This document shows, one piece after another, positions 44,009 to 53,649 of a stretch of 64,000 nt of DNA (its first letter is position 1; each line of letters begins with the position of its first letter). The stretch is taken from positions 1,116,001-1,180,000 of the forward strand of contig NZ_CP032698.1 in NCBI RefSeq assembly GCF_003627815.1, read 5' to 3'. The position numbers were made by a program, and so were the translations under genes. Source of the DNA: Streptomyces hundungensis (lineage in GTDB: Bacteria > Actinomycetota > Actinomycetes > Streptomycetales > Streptomycetaceae). The notes under the pieces are model-generated. The model had not been told where the DNA came from, did no database searches, and saw only the letters and a list, made by a program, of their open reading frames with translations.

Positions 44009-44917
44009 TCAGGCGTGTGCGGGCTGTTCCTCGGTCATTCCGGCACGGAGCTTGGTCAGGATGCGCGAGAGCAGGCGTGACACCTGCATCTGCGAGACAC
44101 CGAGTTCGGCGCCGATCTCGGCCTGCGTCAGCTCCTCGCCGAACCGCATGCTGACGATGCGGCGTTCGCGTTCGGTGAGTTCACCCATCAGCGGGGCCAG
44201 GGACCGGAGGTTCTCGACCTTCTCCATCCCCGGGTCCTCCGCGCCGATGAAGTCCACGAGCGTACGGCTGCGGCCCCCGGCCGTCCCGCCCGCCTCTTCG
44301 GCGTCGGCGGACATGTCGAGGGAGCCCGCGGTGTAGCCGTTGGCCGCGACCAGGCCCTCGACCACTTCTTCCTCGTCCCGGTTCAGATGCGCCGCCAGCT
44401 CGCGCACCGTCGGGTCGCGGTCCAGATCGCGGGCCAGGCTCTCCTTGGCCTTCGCGATGTCCACGCGAAGCTCCTGGAGGCGGCGCGGCACGTGCACGGC
44501 CCACGTGGTGTCACGGAAGAACCGCTTGATCTCGCCCACGATGTACGGCACGGCGAACGAGGTGAACTCCACCTCGCGCGACAGCTCGAACCGGTCGATC
44601 GCCTTGATCAGGCCGATCGTGCCGACCTGGATCACGTCCTCCATCTCGCCGCTTCCCCGGTTGCGGAAGCGGCCGGCCGCGAAGCGCACCAGCGACAGGT
44701 TCATCTCGATGAGCGTGTTGCGTGCGTACTGGTACTCCGCCGTGCCCTCTTCCAAGACCTGGAGCTGCTCGAAGAACACCTTGGAAAGCTCGCGGGCGTC
44801 CTTCGGCGCGACCTTCCCCGCATCCTCCACCCAAGGCAACTCCCCCACCCCGGGATCCATGGTCGTGGCTGCCGTCCGGTCCGTCCGCTCCGGTCCCGTC
44901 ACCTGCGCCGCTGCCAT
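44009..44917 (-). CDS. Group 3 RNA polymerase sigma factor (SigB/SigF/SigG type)
   Basis: 302 aa. Region 2 reads NLSLVRFAAGRFRNRGSGEMEDVIQVGTIGLIKAIDRFELSREV and FTSFAVPYIVGEIKRFFRD; region 3 HVPRRLQELRVDIAKAKESL; region 4 LTERERRIVSMRFGEELTQAEIGAELGVSQMQVSRLLSRIL. GGGAGG lies 8 bases before ATG 44917. The gene just upstream (45044-45454) encodes an RsbW-like ATPase, so the pair resembles an anti-sigma/sigma unit. Target genes may include nearby stress genes. Confidence 0.94.
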   Translation of the reverse strand: MAAAQVTGPERTDRTAATTMDPGVGELPWVEDAGKVAPKDARELSKVFFEQLQVLEEGTAEYQYARNTLIEMNLSLVRFAAGRFRNRGSGEMEDVIQVGTIGLIKAIDRFELSREVEFTSFAVPYIVGEIKRFFRDTTWAVHVPRRLQELRVDIAKAKESLARDLDRDPTVRELAAHLNRDEEEVVEGLVAANGYTAGSLDMSADAEEAGGTAGGRSRTLVDFIGAEDPGMEKVENLRSLAPLMGELTERERRIVSMRFGEELTQAEIGAELGVSQMQVSRLLSRILTKLRAGMTEEQPAHA

Positions 44918-45043
44918 GAGGACAACCTCCCTAGTCACCGTGATTCATCTGTCGAAGCCCTCGGGTGCCCCCTTCGATCGGGATCATGCACCGGGTCCCC
45001 CGACTGGCCGAAGGCGGTGTTCTGGGAGGTGATGTTCGGGGCG

Positions 45044-45454
45044 CTAGCGCGGCAGGGCGACGCAGACGTTCTTGCCGCCGTCGAGGCTCGGCGTGACGGC
45101 CACGCTGCGCGCCAGCTTGCGGACCAGGGGCCAGCCGAAGCCGCCCTCGTACCCGCGAAGATCGGGCACGCGCTCGTGCGGCGGTTCGGGGCTCGGGTCC
45201 CGGACGCTGATGTGCAGCGAGCGGCGGTCGGCGGCCAGGCGCAGCGCCGTGGCGCCGCCCGCGTGCCGCAGGGCGTTGGTGACGAGTTCGGAGACGACGA
45301 GCAGCACGTTCTCGGCGCTCTCCCGCGACGGCAGGGGCGCCAGCGCGGAGAGGAAGGTACGGGCCTCGTCGCGGGCCTCGGCCGGTGTGGCCGGCCCGGT
45401 GGTCAGTTCGACGGTGTCCGGTGAAGCGCCGGTGCTGGCAGGCGGGCGCGCCAT
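45044..45454 (-). CDS. RsbW-like HATPase, probable anti-sigma factor
   Basis: 136 aa, the size of a stand-alone GHKL ATPase of the anti-sigma kinase type. The N-box is LVVSELVTNALRHAGG; the G-box region is YEGGFGWPLVRKLA. Members bind SigB-type sigma factors or phosphorylate STAS antagonists. It lies 126 bases upstream of a group 3 sigma gene in the same direction, supporting a functional pair. Partner identity is inferred. Confidence 0.87.
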   Translation of the reverse strand: MARPPASTGASPDTVELTTGPATPAEARDEARTFLSALAPLPSRESAENVLLVVSELVTNALRHAGGATALRLAADRRSLHISVRDPSPEPPHERVPDLRGYEGGFGWPLVRKLARSVAVTPSLDGGKNVCVALPR

Positions 45455-45504
45455 GATCGAAACCCCCAGAGGATTTGCCCGTGGTTGTGGATGTACTGAG
45501 GCTT

Positions 45505-45529
45505 CTGCCCAACTTCCCCCTGGCCGAAC
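45505..45529 (-). promoter_or_regulatory. Weak candidate SigB-type promoter of the anti-sigma gene
   Basis: Minus strand GTTC (45526-45529), 15 bases, GGGCAG (45505-45510), leaving a ~45-base leader to the ATG at 45454. Same spacing and -10 variant as at 35235-35259. The -10 differs from the GGGTA(C/T) consensus. Confidence 0.25.
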
Positions 45530-45575
45530 GTGTGCGGTCGCCGTCGGACGGCCCGTCCGGGCCGCGGGGGCCGGC

Positions 45576-47117
45576 TCAGGGGCTCCGGTCCGACGCCCGC
45601 GACACCCGTCCGGCCTCGGATTCGGCGGCCTTCGCCATGTTGCGGGCCATCCCGCCGAACACGATCGCGTGGAAGGGCGACACGCTCCACCAGTAGGCGT
45701 GGCCGAGCAGCCCCCGCGGATGGAAGACCGCCCGCTGCCGGTACCGGCTGCGTCCCGGTCCGGCGTCCTCGACCGTCATCTCCAGCCAGGCGAGACCGGG
45801 CAGCCGCATCTCCGCGCGCAGGCGCAGCAGCCGGCCGGTCTCGATCTCCTCGACGCGCCAGAAGTCCAGCGAGTCCCCGACCCGCAGCCGGTGCGCGTCG
45901 CGCCGTCCACGCCGCAGTCCGACGCCGCCGACCAGCCGGTCGAGCCAGCCGCGCAGCGCCCAGGCCGCCGGGAAGGAGTACCAGCCGTGCTCGCCGCCGA
46001 TGCCCTCCACCACCCGCCACAAGGCATCGGCCGAGGCGTCCACGGCGCGCTCGCGGACATCGGTGTAGAGGCTGCCGCCCGCCCAGTCGGGGTCGGTGGG
46101 CAGCGGGTCGCTGGGGGCGCCGGGGACCGAGGCGTTGGACCAGCGCGTCACGACCTGGGCGTCGCGGACCCGCCGCAGCGCGAGGGCGAGCGCCTCGTCG
46201 AAGCCGAGCGGGGCGCCCGGTCCGTCGGGCACGTACCGCGCGATGTCGTGTTCGCCGCAGACCACCTCGTGGCGCAGCGACTCCGCGAGGGGTCGTGCGA
46301 TCGAGGCGGGCACCGGGGTGACCAGGCCGATCCAGTGACTGGAGAGCCGCGGGGTGAGCATGGGGACGGGCAGGATCAGCCGGTGCGGAAGACCCGCCAC
46401 CCTGGCGTAGCGCTCCATCATGTCCCGGTACGTCATGACGTCGGGCCCCGCGATGTCGAAGGAGCGGTTCACGTCGTCGGGCATGCGGGCGCCGGCCACC
46501 AGGTAGCGCAGGACGTCGCGGATGGCGATGGGCTGGATGCGGGTGCCGACCCAACTCGGGGTCACCATGACGGGCAGCCGCTCGGTCAGATAGCGCAGCA
46601 TCTCGAACGAGGCCGAGCCGGATCCGATCACGACCGCGGCCCGCAGCACGGTGGCCGGGACGGGGCGGGCGAGGAAGATCTCGCCCACTTCGGCGCGCGA
46701 GCGCAAGTGCGGCGACAGTTCCCGCACCGGCACGTCGGCGGGGGTCAGCCCGCCGAGGTAGACGATCCGCCGCACCCCGGTGTCGGCGGCCGTGTCGGCG
46801 AACAGCTCGGCCGCTTCGCGGTCGGTCCTCTCGAAGCCGGCCCCGGTGCCGAGCGCGTGCACCAGGTAGTACGCGACGTCGACGCCGCGCAGCGCCCGCG
46901 CCACGGAGTCCGGGTCGGTGACGTCGCCGCGCAACACCTCGACCCGCCCGGCCCACGGCTGGTCGCGGAGCTTCTCGGGGGAACGTGCCAGGCAGCGCAC
47001 GGTGTGGCCGGCGGCGAGGAGTTCGGGGACGAGCCTGCCGCCCACGTACCCGGTGGCGCCGGTCACCAGACAGGTGAGCGGCGCCCCGCCGTGCTGTGTC
47101 TCGTCTCCAGAAGGCAC
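45576..47117 (-). CDS. SDR-type oxidoreductase fused to a DUF2867 domain
   Basis: 513 aa from GTG 47117; start uncertain. The N-terminal half is an extended SDR/NmrA-like Rossmann domain with CLVTGATGYVGGRLVPELL and later YLVHALGTG. The C-terminal ~180 residues form a DUF2867-like/SRPBCC-like domain (GWYSFPAAWALRGWLDRLVGGVGLRRGRR, then WWSVSPFHAIVFGGMARNM). This two-domain layout is common in actinobacteria, but the substrate is unknown. Confidence 0.82.
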   Translation of the reverse strand: MPSGDETQHGGAPLTCLVTGATGYVGGRLVPELLAAGHTVRCLARSPEKLRDQPWAGRVEVLRGDVTDPDSVARALRGVDVAYYLVHALGTGAGFERTDREAAELFADTAADTGVRRIVYLGGLTPADVPVRELSPHLRSRAEVGEIFLARPVPATVLRAAVVIGSGSASFEMLRYLTERLPVMVTPSWVGTRIQPIAIRDVLRYLVAGARMPDDVNRSFDIAGPDVMTYRDMMERYARVAGLPHRLILPVPMLTPRLSSHWIGLVTPVPASIARPLAESLRHEVVCGEHDIARYVPDGPGAPLGFDEALALALRRVRDAQVVTRWSNASVPGAPSDPLPTDPDWAGGSLYTDVRERAVDASADALWRVVEGIGGEHGWYSFPAAWALRGWLDRLVGGVGLRRGRRDAHRLRVGDSLDFWRVEEIETGRLLRLRAEMRLPGLAWLEMTVEDAGPGRSRYRQRAVFHPRGLLGHAYWWSVSPFHAIVFGGMARNMAKAAESEAGRVSRASDRSP

Positions 47118-47265
47118 CGGACTCGCTCTCCGTACGGGCGGCCCCAGGCGTGCCCCGCGCCGTACGCCGGACCCGGGCACCGCTGTGGCGGGGCGCACGG
47201 CGCTGTCCCCGCTCCGGCGACGGCCGCACAGCACCCCTGGTGCCGATGATGCGCGGCCGGGCGCC

Positions 47266-49119
47266 TCAGCGCACGACGGCGCGTTCCACCAGGAGGCGTA
47301 CCGCCGCGGCGATCGACTCGGCGTCGATGCCCGCCAGGTGGAGCTGTTCCTCGGGGCTCGCCGAGGCCGGCATGTCCCGCACGCCGAGCCTGACCAGGCG
47401 CGGCACGGGGCGGCCGTCGGCGAAGGCCTCGGCCACCGCGTCCCCGATGCCGCCCTCGACGCGGTGGTCCTCCACGGTGACGAGGCATCCCGTCGCCTCG
47501 GCCGCGGCCCGCAGGGTGTCCGCGTCGACCGGCTTCACCGAGTACAGGTCGATGATCCGTACGGCGATGCCCTCCCGGTCGAGGAGTGCGCCCGCGCGCA
47601 GCGCCTCATGGACCGTGACGCCCGCCGCCACGACCGTCAGGCGGTCCTGGTCCGTGGAGCGCAGCACCTTGGAGCCACCGGGACGGAACTCCTCGTCGGG
47701 GCCGTAGATGACCGGGGCCTCGCCGCGGCCGGTGCGCAGATAGCGCACCCCCTCCAACTCGGCCATGGCGGCGACCAGTTGGGCGGTCTGGTTGGCGTCG
47801 CACGGATAGAGGACCGTGCTGCCGTGCACGGAACGGAACATCGCCAGGTCCTCGAGGCCCATCTGCGAGGGACCGTCCTGGCCGATGGAGACGCCGGCGT
47901 GCGAGCCGACGAGGTTGATGTCGGCCCGGCTCACCGCGGCCATCCGCACGAAGTCGTGGGCGCGGGTCAAGAAGGCCGCGAACGTCGAGGCGAAGGGGAG
48001 GTAGCCCCGGGTCTGGAAGCCCACCGCGGCCGCGACGAGCTGCTGCTCGGCGATGTAGCACTCGAAGTACCGCTCGGGGTGGTCCTTGGCGAAGAACTCG
48101 GTACGGGTGGAGTCCCCGACCTCGCCGTCGAGGGCCACCACGTCCTCGCGCGCCGAGCCGAGCGCGGCCAGCGCCTGCCCGTAGGCGTCACGCGTGGCCA
48201 CCGAGTCCCCGAGGTCGAAGCGCGGGAGTTCCAGGTGGCCGCCGTCGGCCGTGCGCCGGGGCCGGGCGGTGGGCGGCGGGGTGACCTCGACGCGGACGAA
48301 GCGGGGGCCGCCGAGCTCCTCGATCGCGGCGTCCGCGTCCGGCAGCGGCTTGCCGTGCTGGCCCTCCTGGTCCTCGACCCGCGCGACCCCCCGGCCCTTG
48401 TGGGTGCGGGCGATGATGGCGGTGGGCTGGGCCACCGTGGACGCCGCCTCGGCGAACGCGGCGTCCACCGCGTCGACGTCGTGTCCGTCGATCTCGATCG
48501 TGTGCCAGCCGAAGGCCTGAAGGCGGCGGGCGTAGGCATCGAGGTCCCAGCCGTGCCGGGTGGGGCCGCGCTGGCCGAGGCGGTTCACGTCGATGATCAG
48601 CGTGAGGTTGTCGAGGTGTTCGTACGCCGCGTGCTCGACGGCCTCCCACACGGAGCCCTCGGCCATCTCGCTGTCGCCGGACAGCACCCACACCCGGTAC
48701 GGCGCCTGTTCGAGCCGCTTGCCCGCGAGCGCCATGCCGACCCCGACGGGCAGCCCCTGCCCGAGCGAACCCGTCGCCACGTCCACCCAGGGCAGCCGGG
48801 GCGTGGGGTGCCCCTCCAGGAGGCTGTCGCGGCGGCGGAAGGTCAGCAGCTGCTCGTCGTCGACGACGCCCACCGCCCGGTACATCGCGTACAGCAGGGG
48901 CGAGGCGTGGCCCTTGGAGAAGATCAGCCGGTCGTTCCCGGGATGGTCGGGCTGGGCGAAGTCGTAGCGCAGATGGCGGGCGAGCAGGACGGCCGCCAGG
49001 TCGGCGGCGGACATCGAGGAGGTGGGGTGACCCGAGTTCGCCGCGGCGGCCGCGCGCACCGCGTCCACCCTCAACTGCTGTCCCAGATCGGCGAGTTCGA
49101 GCGCGGATTCGCGTTGCAT
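47266..49119 (-). CDS. Transketolase, short animal-type form
   Basis: 617 aa, close to the ~620-residue animal enzyme and shorter than usual bacterial ones. The thiamine pyrophosphate motif runs from GDSEMAEGSVWEA to LIIDVNRLGQ; the catalytic Glu lies in YIAEQQL; the His-rich loop has SKGHASPLLYA. It should transfer two-carbon units in the pentose phosphate pathway using Mg2+ and thiamine pyrophosphate. AAGGAG lies 5 bases before ATG 49119. It diverges from the photolyase gene. Confidence 0.92.
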   Translation of the reverse strand: MQRESALELADLGQQLRVDAVRAAAAANSGHPTSSMSAADLAAVLLARHLRYDFAQPDHPGNDRLIFSKGHASPLLYAMYRAVGVVDDEQLLTFRRRDSLLEGHPTPRLPWVDVATGSLGQGLPVGVGMALAGKRLEQAPYRVWVLSGDSEMAEGSVWEAVEHAAYEHLDNLTLIIDVNRLGQRGPTRHGWDLDAYARRLQAFGWHTIEIDGHDVDAVDAAFAEAASTVAQPTAIIARTHKGRGVARVEDQEGQHGKPLPDADAAIEELGGPRFVRVEVTPPPTARPRRTADGGHLELPRFDLGDSVATRDAYGQALAALGSAREDVVALDGEVGDSTRTEFFAKDHPERYFECYIAEQQLVAAAVGFQTRGYLPFASTFAAFLTRAHDFVRMAAVSRADINLVGSHAGVSIGQDGPSQMGLEDLAMFRSVHGSTVLYPCDANQTAQLVAAMAELEGVRYLRTGRGEAPVIYGPDEEFRPGGSKVLRSTDQDRLTVVAAGVTVHEALRAGALLDREGIAVRIIDLYSVKPVDADTLRAAAEATGCLVTVEDHRVEGGIGDAVAEAFADGRPVPRLVRLGVRDMPASASPEEQLHLAGIDAESIAAAVRLLVERAVVR

Positions 49120-49458
49120 GTCACTCCTTGCGTTCGACGGCCCGGCGGGCCGGTCGGTGCGGGCGATCGGTGGTGTCGGGGGCGGGGGCGGCCGCACGGC
49201 CGGGGCGCACCTCGTGGGTCCACCCGGATCGGCGGCCCTCTCGCGTCGGGTATCCCCGGGTTCCCGGGCCAAACGGTCACATACTGTCGTCAACCGGGAG
49301 CCTTCCCGGCGATCGGTCAACCTTCGCCACGCCCGCGTCGGATCACCCGAGTGGTGGCCGCCGTCCAGGAGGATCGGAGCAGCCGGTGACCCGCGCCCCG
49401 TCCCGGGTTCCGGCACCGCCCGTCCGACGCATGACGTACGCCTTGAGGAGCCGACCAA
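49120..49458. other. Divergent promoter region between transketolase and photolyase genes
   Basis: 339 bases without a gene. It must hold both promoters. The GGGTAT at 49248-49253 is a possible SigB-type -10 for the photolyase direction, but a matching -35 at the right spacing is not clear. I see no strong palindrome. Confidence 0.4.
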
Positions 49459-50817
49459 GTGACCGTGTCCGTAGTGCTGTTCACGTCAGATCTGCGGGTG
49501 CACGACAACCCGGTGCTGTCCGCCGCCGTGCGCGGGTCCGACCAGGTGGTCCCGCTCTTCGTCGACGACGACGGGGTGCGGGCGGCCGGATTCGACGCGC
49601 CCAACCGCCAGGCCTTCCTGGCCGACTGCCTGACCGATCTCGACGCCGCGCTGCGAGCGCGCGGCGGCCATCTGGTGATCCGCAGCGGCGATGTCGTGGA
49701 CGAGGTCTGCGCCGTGGTGTCCGCCACGGGGGCGCGACAGGTGCATCTCGCGGGAGGCGTCAGCCGCTACGCGGCGCGACGCGAGGGGCGGCTGCGGGCC
49801 GCGCTCGACACGATCGGTTGCGCGCTGTCGGTCCACGACGCCGTGGTGACCGCGCTGGCGCCGGGCGCCGTCACCCCGGCGGACCGGGACCACTACACCG
49901 TGTTCACGCCGTATCTACGGCGCTGGTCCGAAGCGGGCGTACGCGAGGTGGCGGCGGCGCCCCGGAAGATCGCCACGCCCGAGGTGGCGCCCGGCACCCT
50001 GCCCCGGCGCGCCTCGGTGGCCGGGGTCTCGCCGGGTCTGATGGCGGGCGGTGAGACGGAGGGCAGGAAGCGGCTTCGGCAGTGGCTCTCCGGCGGCATC
50101 GCCGGATACGAGGAGGGCCACGACGATCTGGCGGGCGATGCCACCTCGCGCCTGTCGCCCTTCCTCCACTTCGGCGCCCTGTCCGCGGTGGAACTGATCC
50201 ACGCGGCGCGGCGGGAGGGCTCCCCTGGGGCGCAGGCGTTCGTGCGGCAGCTGGCCTGGCGGGACTTCCACCACCAGGTGCTCGCGGCCCGCCCCGCCTC
50301 GGCGCACCAGGACTACCGGCCGCGCGGCGACCGGTGGCGCGACGACGAGCGGGAGATCGCCGCCTGGCGCGCGGGCCGCACCGGCTATCCCCTGGTGGAC
50401 GCGGCGATGCGGCAGCTCGCCCACGAGGGGTGGATGCACAACCGGGGCCGGATGCTGACGGCGAGCTTCCTCACCAAGACCCTGTACGCGAACTGGCGGA
50501 CCGGCGCCCGCCACTTCCTCGACCTGCTGGTCGACGGGGATCTCGCGAACAACCAGCTCAACTGGCAGTGGGTGGCCGGGACCGGCACCGACACCCGCCC
50601 CAACCGGGTGCTCAACCCGGTGGTCCAGGGCAAACGCTTCGACCCGCTCGGGACCTATGTGGGCCGCTGGGTGCCCGAACTCGCGGGCCTGGCACGCGGG
50701 GTCGTCCACGAGCCGTGGAAGCTGGAGCCGGCGGAGCGGGCCGCGCTCGACTACCCCGAGCCGATCGTGGACCTCGCCGAGGGCCGCGCCCGCTTCGAGC
50801 GGGCCCGCGGGGTCTGA
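49459..50817 (+). CDS. phr: Deoxyribodipyrimidine photolyase (cryptochrome/photolyase family)
   Basis: 452 aa. The N-terminal antenna domain begins VVLFTSDLRVHDNPVL. The FAD domain has LAWRDFHHQV, TGYPLVDAAMRQL, GWMHNRGRMLTASFLTK and NNQLNWQWVAGTGTDTRPNRVLNPVVQGKRFD. These are classic CPD-photolyase signatures: light-driven repair of pyrimidine dimers with FADH-. The GTG at 49459 has GAGGAG 8 bases upstream. Placement in a stress region fits UV protection. Confidence 0.93.
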   Translation: MTVSVVLFTSDLRVHDNPVLSAAVRGSDQVVPLFVDDDGVRAAGFDAPNRQAFLADCLTDLDAALRARGGHLVIRSGDVVDEVCAVVSATGARQVHLAGGVSRYAARREGRLRAALDTIGCALSVHDAVVTALAPGAVTPADRDHYTVFTPYLRRWSEAGVREVAAAPRKIATPEVAPGTLPRRASVAGVSPGLMAGGETEGRKRLRQWLSGGIAGYEEGHDDLAGDATSRLSPFLHFGALSAVELIHAARREGSPGAQAFVRQLAWRDFHHQVLAARPASAHQDYRPRGDRWRDDEREIAAWRAGRTGYPLVDAAMRQLAHEGWMHNRGRMLTASFLTKTLYANWRTGARHFLDLLVDGDLANNQLNWQWVAGTGTDTRPNRVLNPVVQGKRFDPLGTYVGRWVPELAGLARGVVHEPWKLEPAERAALDYPEPIVDLAEGRARFERARGV

Positions 50818-50886
50818 CGGACGGCGCCCCGCGCCGGGGTGTCGCAGGTCACACGCATGGAGCGGGGGCGCCGGGGCACTCGATAG

Positions 50887-50945
50887 GCAAGCCCCCCTCA
50901 GGGCCCCACAGGACCAGGCGTCCCCCCGACCTGGTCCGGGCTTGC
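50887..50945. terminator. Nested inverted repeats between convergent photolyase and phosphatase genes
   Basis: Outer arms GCAAGCCC (50887-50894) and GGGCTTGC (50938-50945), and inner arms GGACCAGG (50911-50918) and CCTGGTCC (50930-50937), are perfect. The structure lies in the 213-base gap where the two transcripts meet, so it probably terminates both. Confidence 0.65.
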
Positions 50946-51030
50946 GGCCCCGCCGTCCCTCCCCTCCGGACGCGCGGGGCCGTTCCATGTCCGGCCCGGC
51001 TGGGCCCGGCCCCGCTCGGCCTGGCCCCCG

Positions 51031-53598
51031 CTAGCGCACCGTGACACCGATGAGACAGGTGTCGTCGTCCGTGTCCGCGTTGGTGTAGCGCAACAGATGG
51101 TCGAGCTGGTCCTCCAGATACCCCTCACGCCCCAACTGGCGTGGCTTGCGGGCGACTTGGAGCAGACTCTCCAGGGAGTCCTGCACCGACCGGTCCCGGC
51201 GCTCGATCAGCCCGTCCGTGTACATCAACAGGGTGTCGCCGGTTTCCAGTTGCGTATGGCCCTCTTCGTACGTGGCCTGGGGGACGGCCCCCAGAAGGAT
51301 GCCGCCGAGCTTGGGCAGCGTCGCCGCCTTGCCTTCGCGCATCAGGACGGGCGGCAGATGCCCGGCCCTGGCCCAGCGCAGTTGGCGCGAGCCCGGGTCG
51401 TAGAGGCCGCACACCGCGGTGGCCGTGACGTTGTCGGTGAGGTGGTGGGTGACGGTGTTGAGCCACGCCAGGAGCTGCGCGGGACCGGCCCCGGTGGTGG
51501 CGAGGCCGCGCAGCGCGTTGCGCAGCGCGACCATGCCGGTCGCCGCCTCGATGCCGTGCCCGGCCACGTCGCCGACGCACAGCAGCACCTGGCCCGAGGG
51601 GAGCGCCACGGCGTCGTACCAGTCGCCGCCGACGAGGTGGTCCTTCTCGGCGGGCCGGTAGCGGACGGCCACACTGAGGTTGTGCAGGTCCACGGGTCCG
51701 TGGCTGGGCGGCATGATCGCGTGCTGCAACCGGAGCGCCAGCCGGTTGCGTTCGGCCGTCTCCTGCTGGCTCTGGGCGAGCTGGTCCCGGGTGGCCGCGA
51801 GCGCGACCTCGGTCCAGTGCTGGGCGGAGACGTCCTGGTAGGCGCCGCGCACCGCGGTGACCCGGAGGTTGTCGTCGAGGACCGGCTCGGCGACCACCCG
51901 GATGTGCCGGGCCACGCTGTCGGCGCGCTGGAGCCGGAAGGCGGTGGACGCGGGCCGCTGATGATGCAGCAGCGAGCGCAGGAACCGGCCGATGGAGTGG
52001 GCGTCGTCGGGGTGGACGTGCGCCGCCAGATGCTCCAGGGGAATGGGTTCGGCGGTGGGCAGCAGGCCGTGGAGTTCGAAGAGCGTCTCGTTCCAGGCGA
52101 TGTCGCCGGTGAGGAAGTTCTCCTCGAACCCGCCGATCCGGCCCAGGCGTTGGGCGTGCTGCAACAGGCTGGCGACCTTCGGTGTGCCGTCCTCCAGACG
52201 CAACACCACGAGCACGTGGTTGCCCTGGCGGCTGATGCTGACCTGGGCCTGTGTGGTCAGCGCGATGGTGTCGACCACGGCCGCGAGCCGCATCCGCTCC
52301 GTGCGGAAGGGTTCGCCGGTGGCGAGGACGTGCTCCACCTTTTCGAAGAGTCCTCCGGGCTCCGCCGCGAGCGGGTACGCGTCCAGGAGGAGGGCGCCCG
52401 CGATCGCGTTGCGGGGCCGGCCGGCGAAGTCGACGAAGCTCGCGTTGACGTGCCGGATCAGGAAGTCGGCCGGGGTGTCCGCCGTGTCGAGGAGCGGCTG
52501 GAGCACCAGGCAGGGGTCGTTGAGCCCGTCGGTGAGGTCGAGCAGTTCGGTGAGCCGGGGGTCGGTGGGCTCCTTGGACCGCGGGTCCTCGTCGGCGGAG
52601 TGGCTCTCCAGGGCGATCGCGCACAGTTCGGCCAGCACCTGCACCTGGCGCTCGATGGACTGGGACTGCTCGGGGAGCCGGTTGGGCCAACAGATTTCGA
52701 GTACGCCGATGATGCGGCCGCCGGCGCCGGCCGGAACGGCGACCCGGCCGCCGCCCACCTCGCGCAGCCCGATCGAGGGCAGCGCCGCTTCGGCGAGCAT
52801 GTCGTAACTCACGGTCGCGCGTTCGTCGAGGGCACGCCGGGCCGGGGTGGGTACGCCGGGCGGCACATGGCGCCAGCGGGCCGGCTCCTCCTCGGTGAAC
52901 CCGGCGCTGCCGGCCAGGGACAGGGACTGGTCGGCGTGTGCGGCCCAGATGGCCACGGCGACCGCGCCCAGGGGTGCCAGCGCGTGCTGGAGGATCGACT
53001 GCGCCACGGACTGCGCGTCACCGGCGGCGAGGGCGCCCGCCTCGGCGCTGCGCAGGCGCAGGCCCACCGAGGCCCTGGCCGGCTGGACGGCGTCGGTGAC
53101 GAACTCCCGGGCCACGTCGGCGATCTTGTCGCGGGTCGCCTGGTTGACGAGGTCGGCGGCCAGTTCGAGCGTGGACAGGCCCGACTGCTCGGCCAGGGTG
53201 TCCAGTTGGGCCGCGGCTTCCACGGGGCTGCAACTCAGGCGCTCGACGAGGATGCCGCAGGCCAGATCGACGAGGGCGCGCCCGTCGGCCTCGGCCTGGG
53301 CGCGCTGGAGCTGGTCCTGCAACCGGCGCACGCTGTCCGCGAGCCGGCCCACGGCGCCCGCGCCCTCGGCCAGGTCGGCGCCCGTCGCCACGTCGGCTCC
53401 CGACGCCAGGTCGTCACCTGTCAGCACGTCGGCTCCCGATGCCGGGCCGGCACCTGTCGCCAGGTCGGCGCCCGTCGCCGGGCCGGGTCCGTCCGCGGGA
53501 TCCGCGCCGGACGCCGCGGTCTGGGCCGGCAGGGAACCGCCCGGCTTCAGACGGCTGCCGCCCCCGTGCGCGTCCCCGGGGTGTTGGGGCTTGGACAC
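51031..53598 (-). CDS. Multidomain SpoIIE-type phosphatase (ANTAR-like/GAF/PAS/PP2C)
   Basis: 855 aa. Residues ~35-85 are a low-complexity Ala/Gly/Asp repeat of the type (A/S)TGADLA, then an ANTAR-like helix set (LVDLACGILVERLSCSPVEAAAQL), a GAF domain (~185-330), PAS domains (~340-590) and a SpoIIE phosphatase (~640-855) with DHLVGGDWYDAVAL, VGDVAGHGIEAA and LLMYTDGLIERRD. It starts 51 bases after the hybrid kinase stop, so the two share an operon. GTG 53598 has AAGGAG upstream. It probably signals to STAS antagonists, such as the one at 58484. Confidence 0.92.
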   Translation of the reverse strand: MSKPQHPGDAHGGGSRLKPGGSLPAQTAASGADPADGPGPATGADLATGAGPASGADVLTGDDLASGADVATGADLAEGAGAVGRLADSVRRLQDQLQRAQAEADGRALVDLACGILVERLSCSPVEAAAQLDTLAEQSGLSTLELAADLVNQATRDKIADVAREFVTDAVQPARASVGLRLRSAEAGALAAGDAQSVAQSILQHALAPLGAVAVAIWAAHADQSLSLAGSAGFTEEEPARWRHVPPGVPTPARRALDERATVSYDMLAEAALPSIGLREVGGGRVAVPAGAGGRIIGVLEICWPNRLPEQSQSIERQVQVLAELCAIALESHSADEDPRSKEPTDPRLTELLDLTDGLNDPCLVLQPLLDTADTPADFLIRHVNASFVDFAGRPRNAIAGALLLDAYPLAAEPGGLFEKVEHVLATGEPFRTERMRLAAVVDTIALTTQAQVSISRQGNHVLVVLRLEDGTPKVASLLQHAQRLGRIGGFEENFLTGDIAWNETLFELHGLLPTAEPIPLEHLAAHVHPDDAHSIGRFLRSLLHHQRPASTAFRLQRADSVARHIRVVAEPVLDDNLRVTAVRGAYQDVSAQHWTEVALAATRDQLAQSQQETAERNRLALRLQHAIMPPSHGPVDLHNLSVAVRYRPAEKDHLVGGDWYDAVALPSGQVLLCVGDVAGHGIEAATGMVALRNALRGLATTGAGPAQLLAWLNTVTHHLTDNVTATAVCGLYDPGSRQLRWARAGHLPPVLMREGKAATLPKLGGILLGAVPQATYEEGHTQLETGDTLLMYTDGLIERRDRSVQDSLESLLQVARKPRQLGREGYLEDQLDHLLRYTNADTDDDTCLIGVTVR

Positions 53599-53649
53599 AA
53601 GCTCGCTCCTTGGGAGGTGGACTGAGGTAGACGTGGTGGCCGGACGGGA

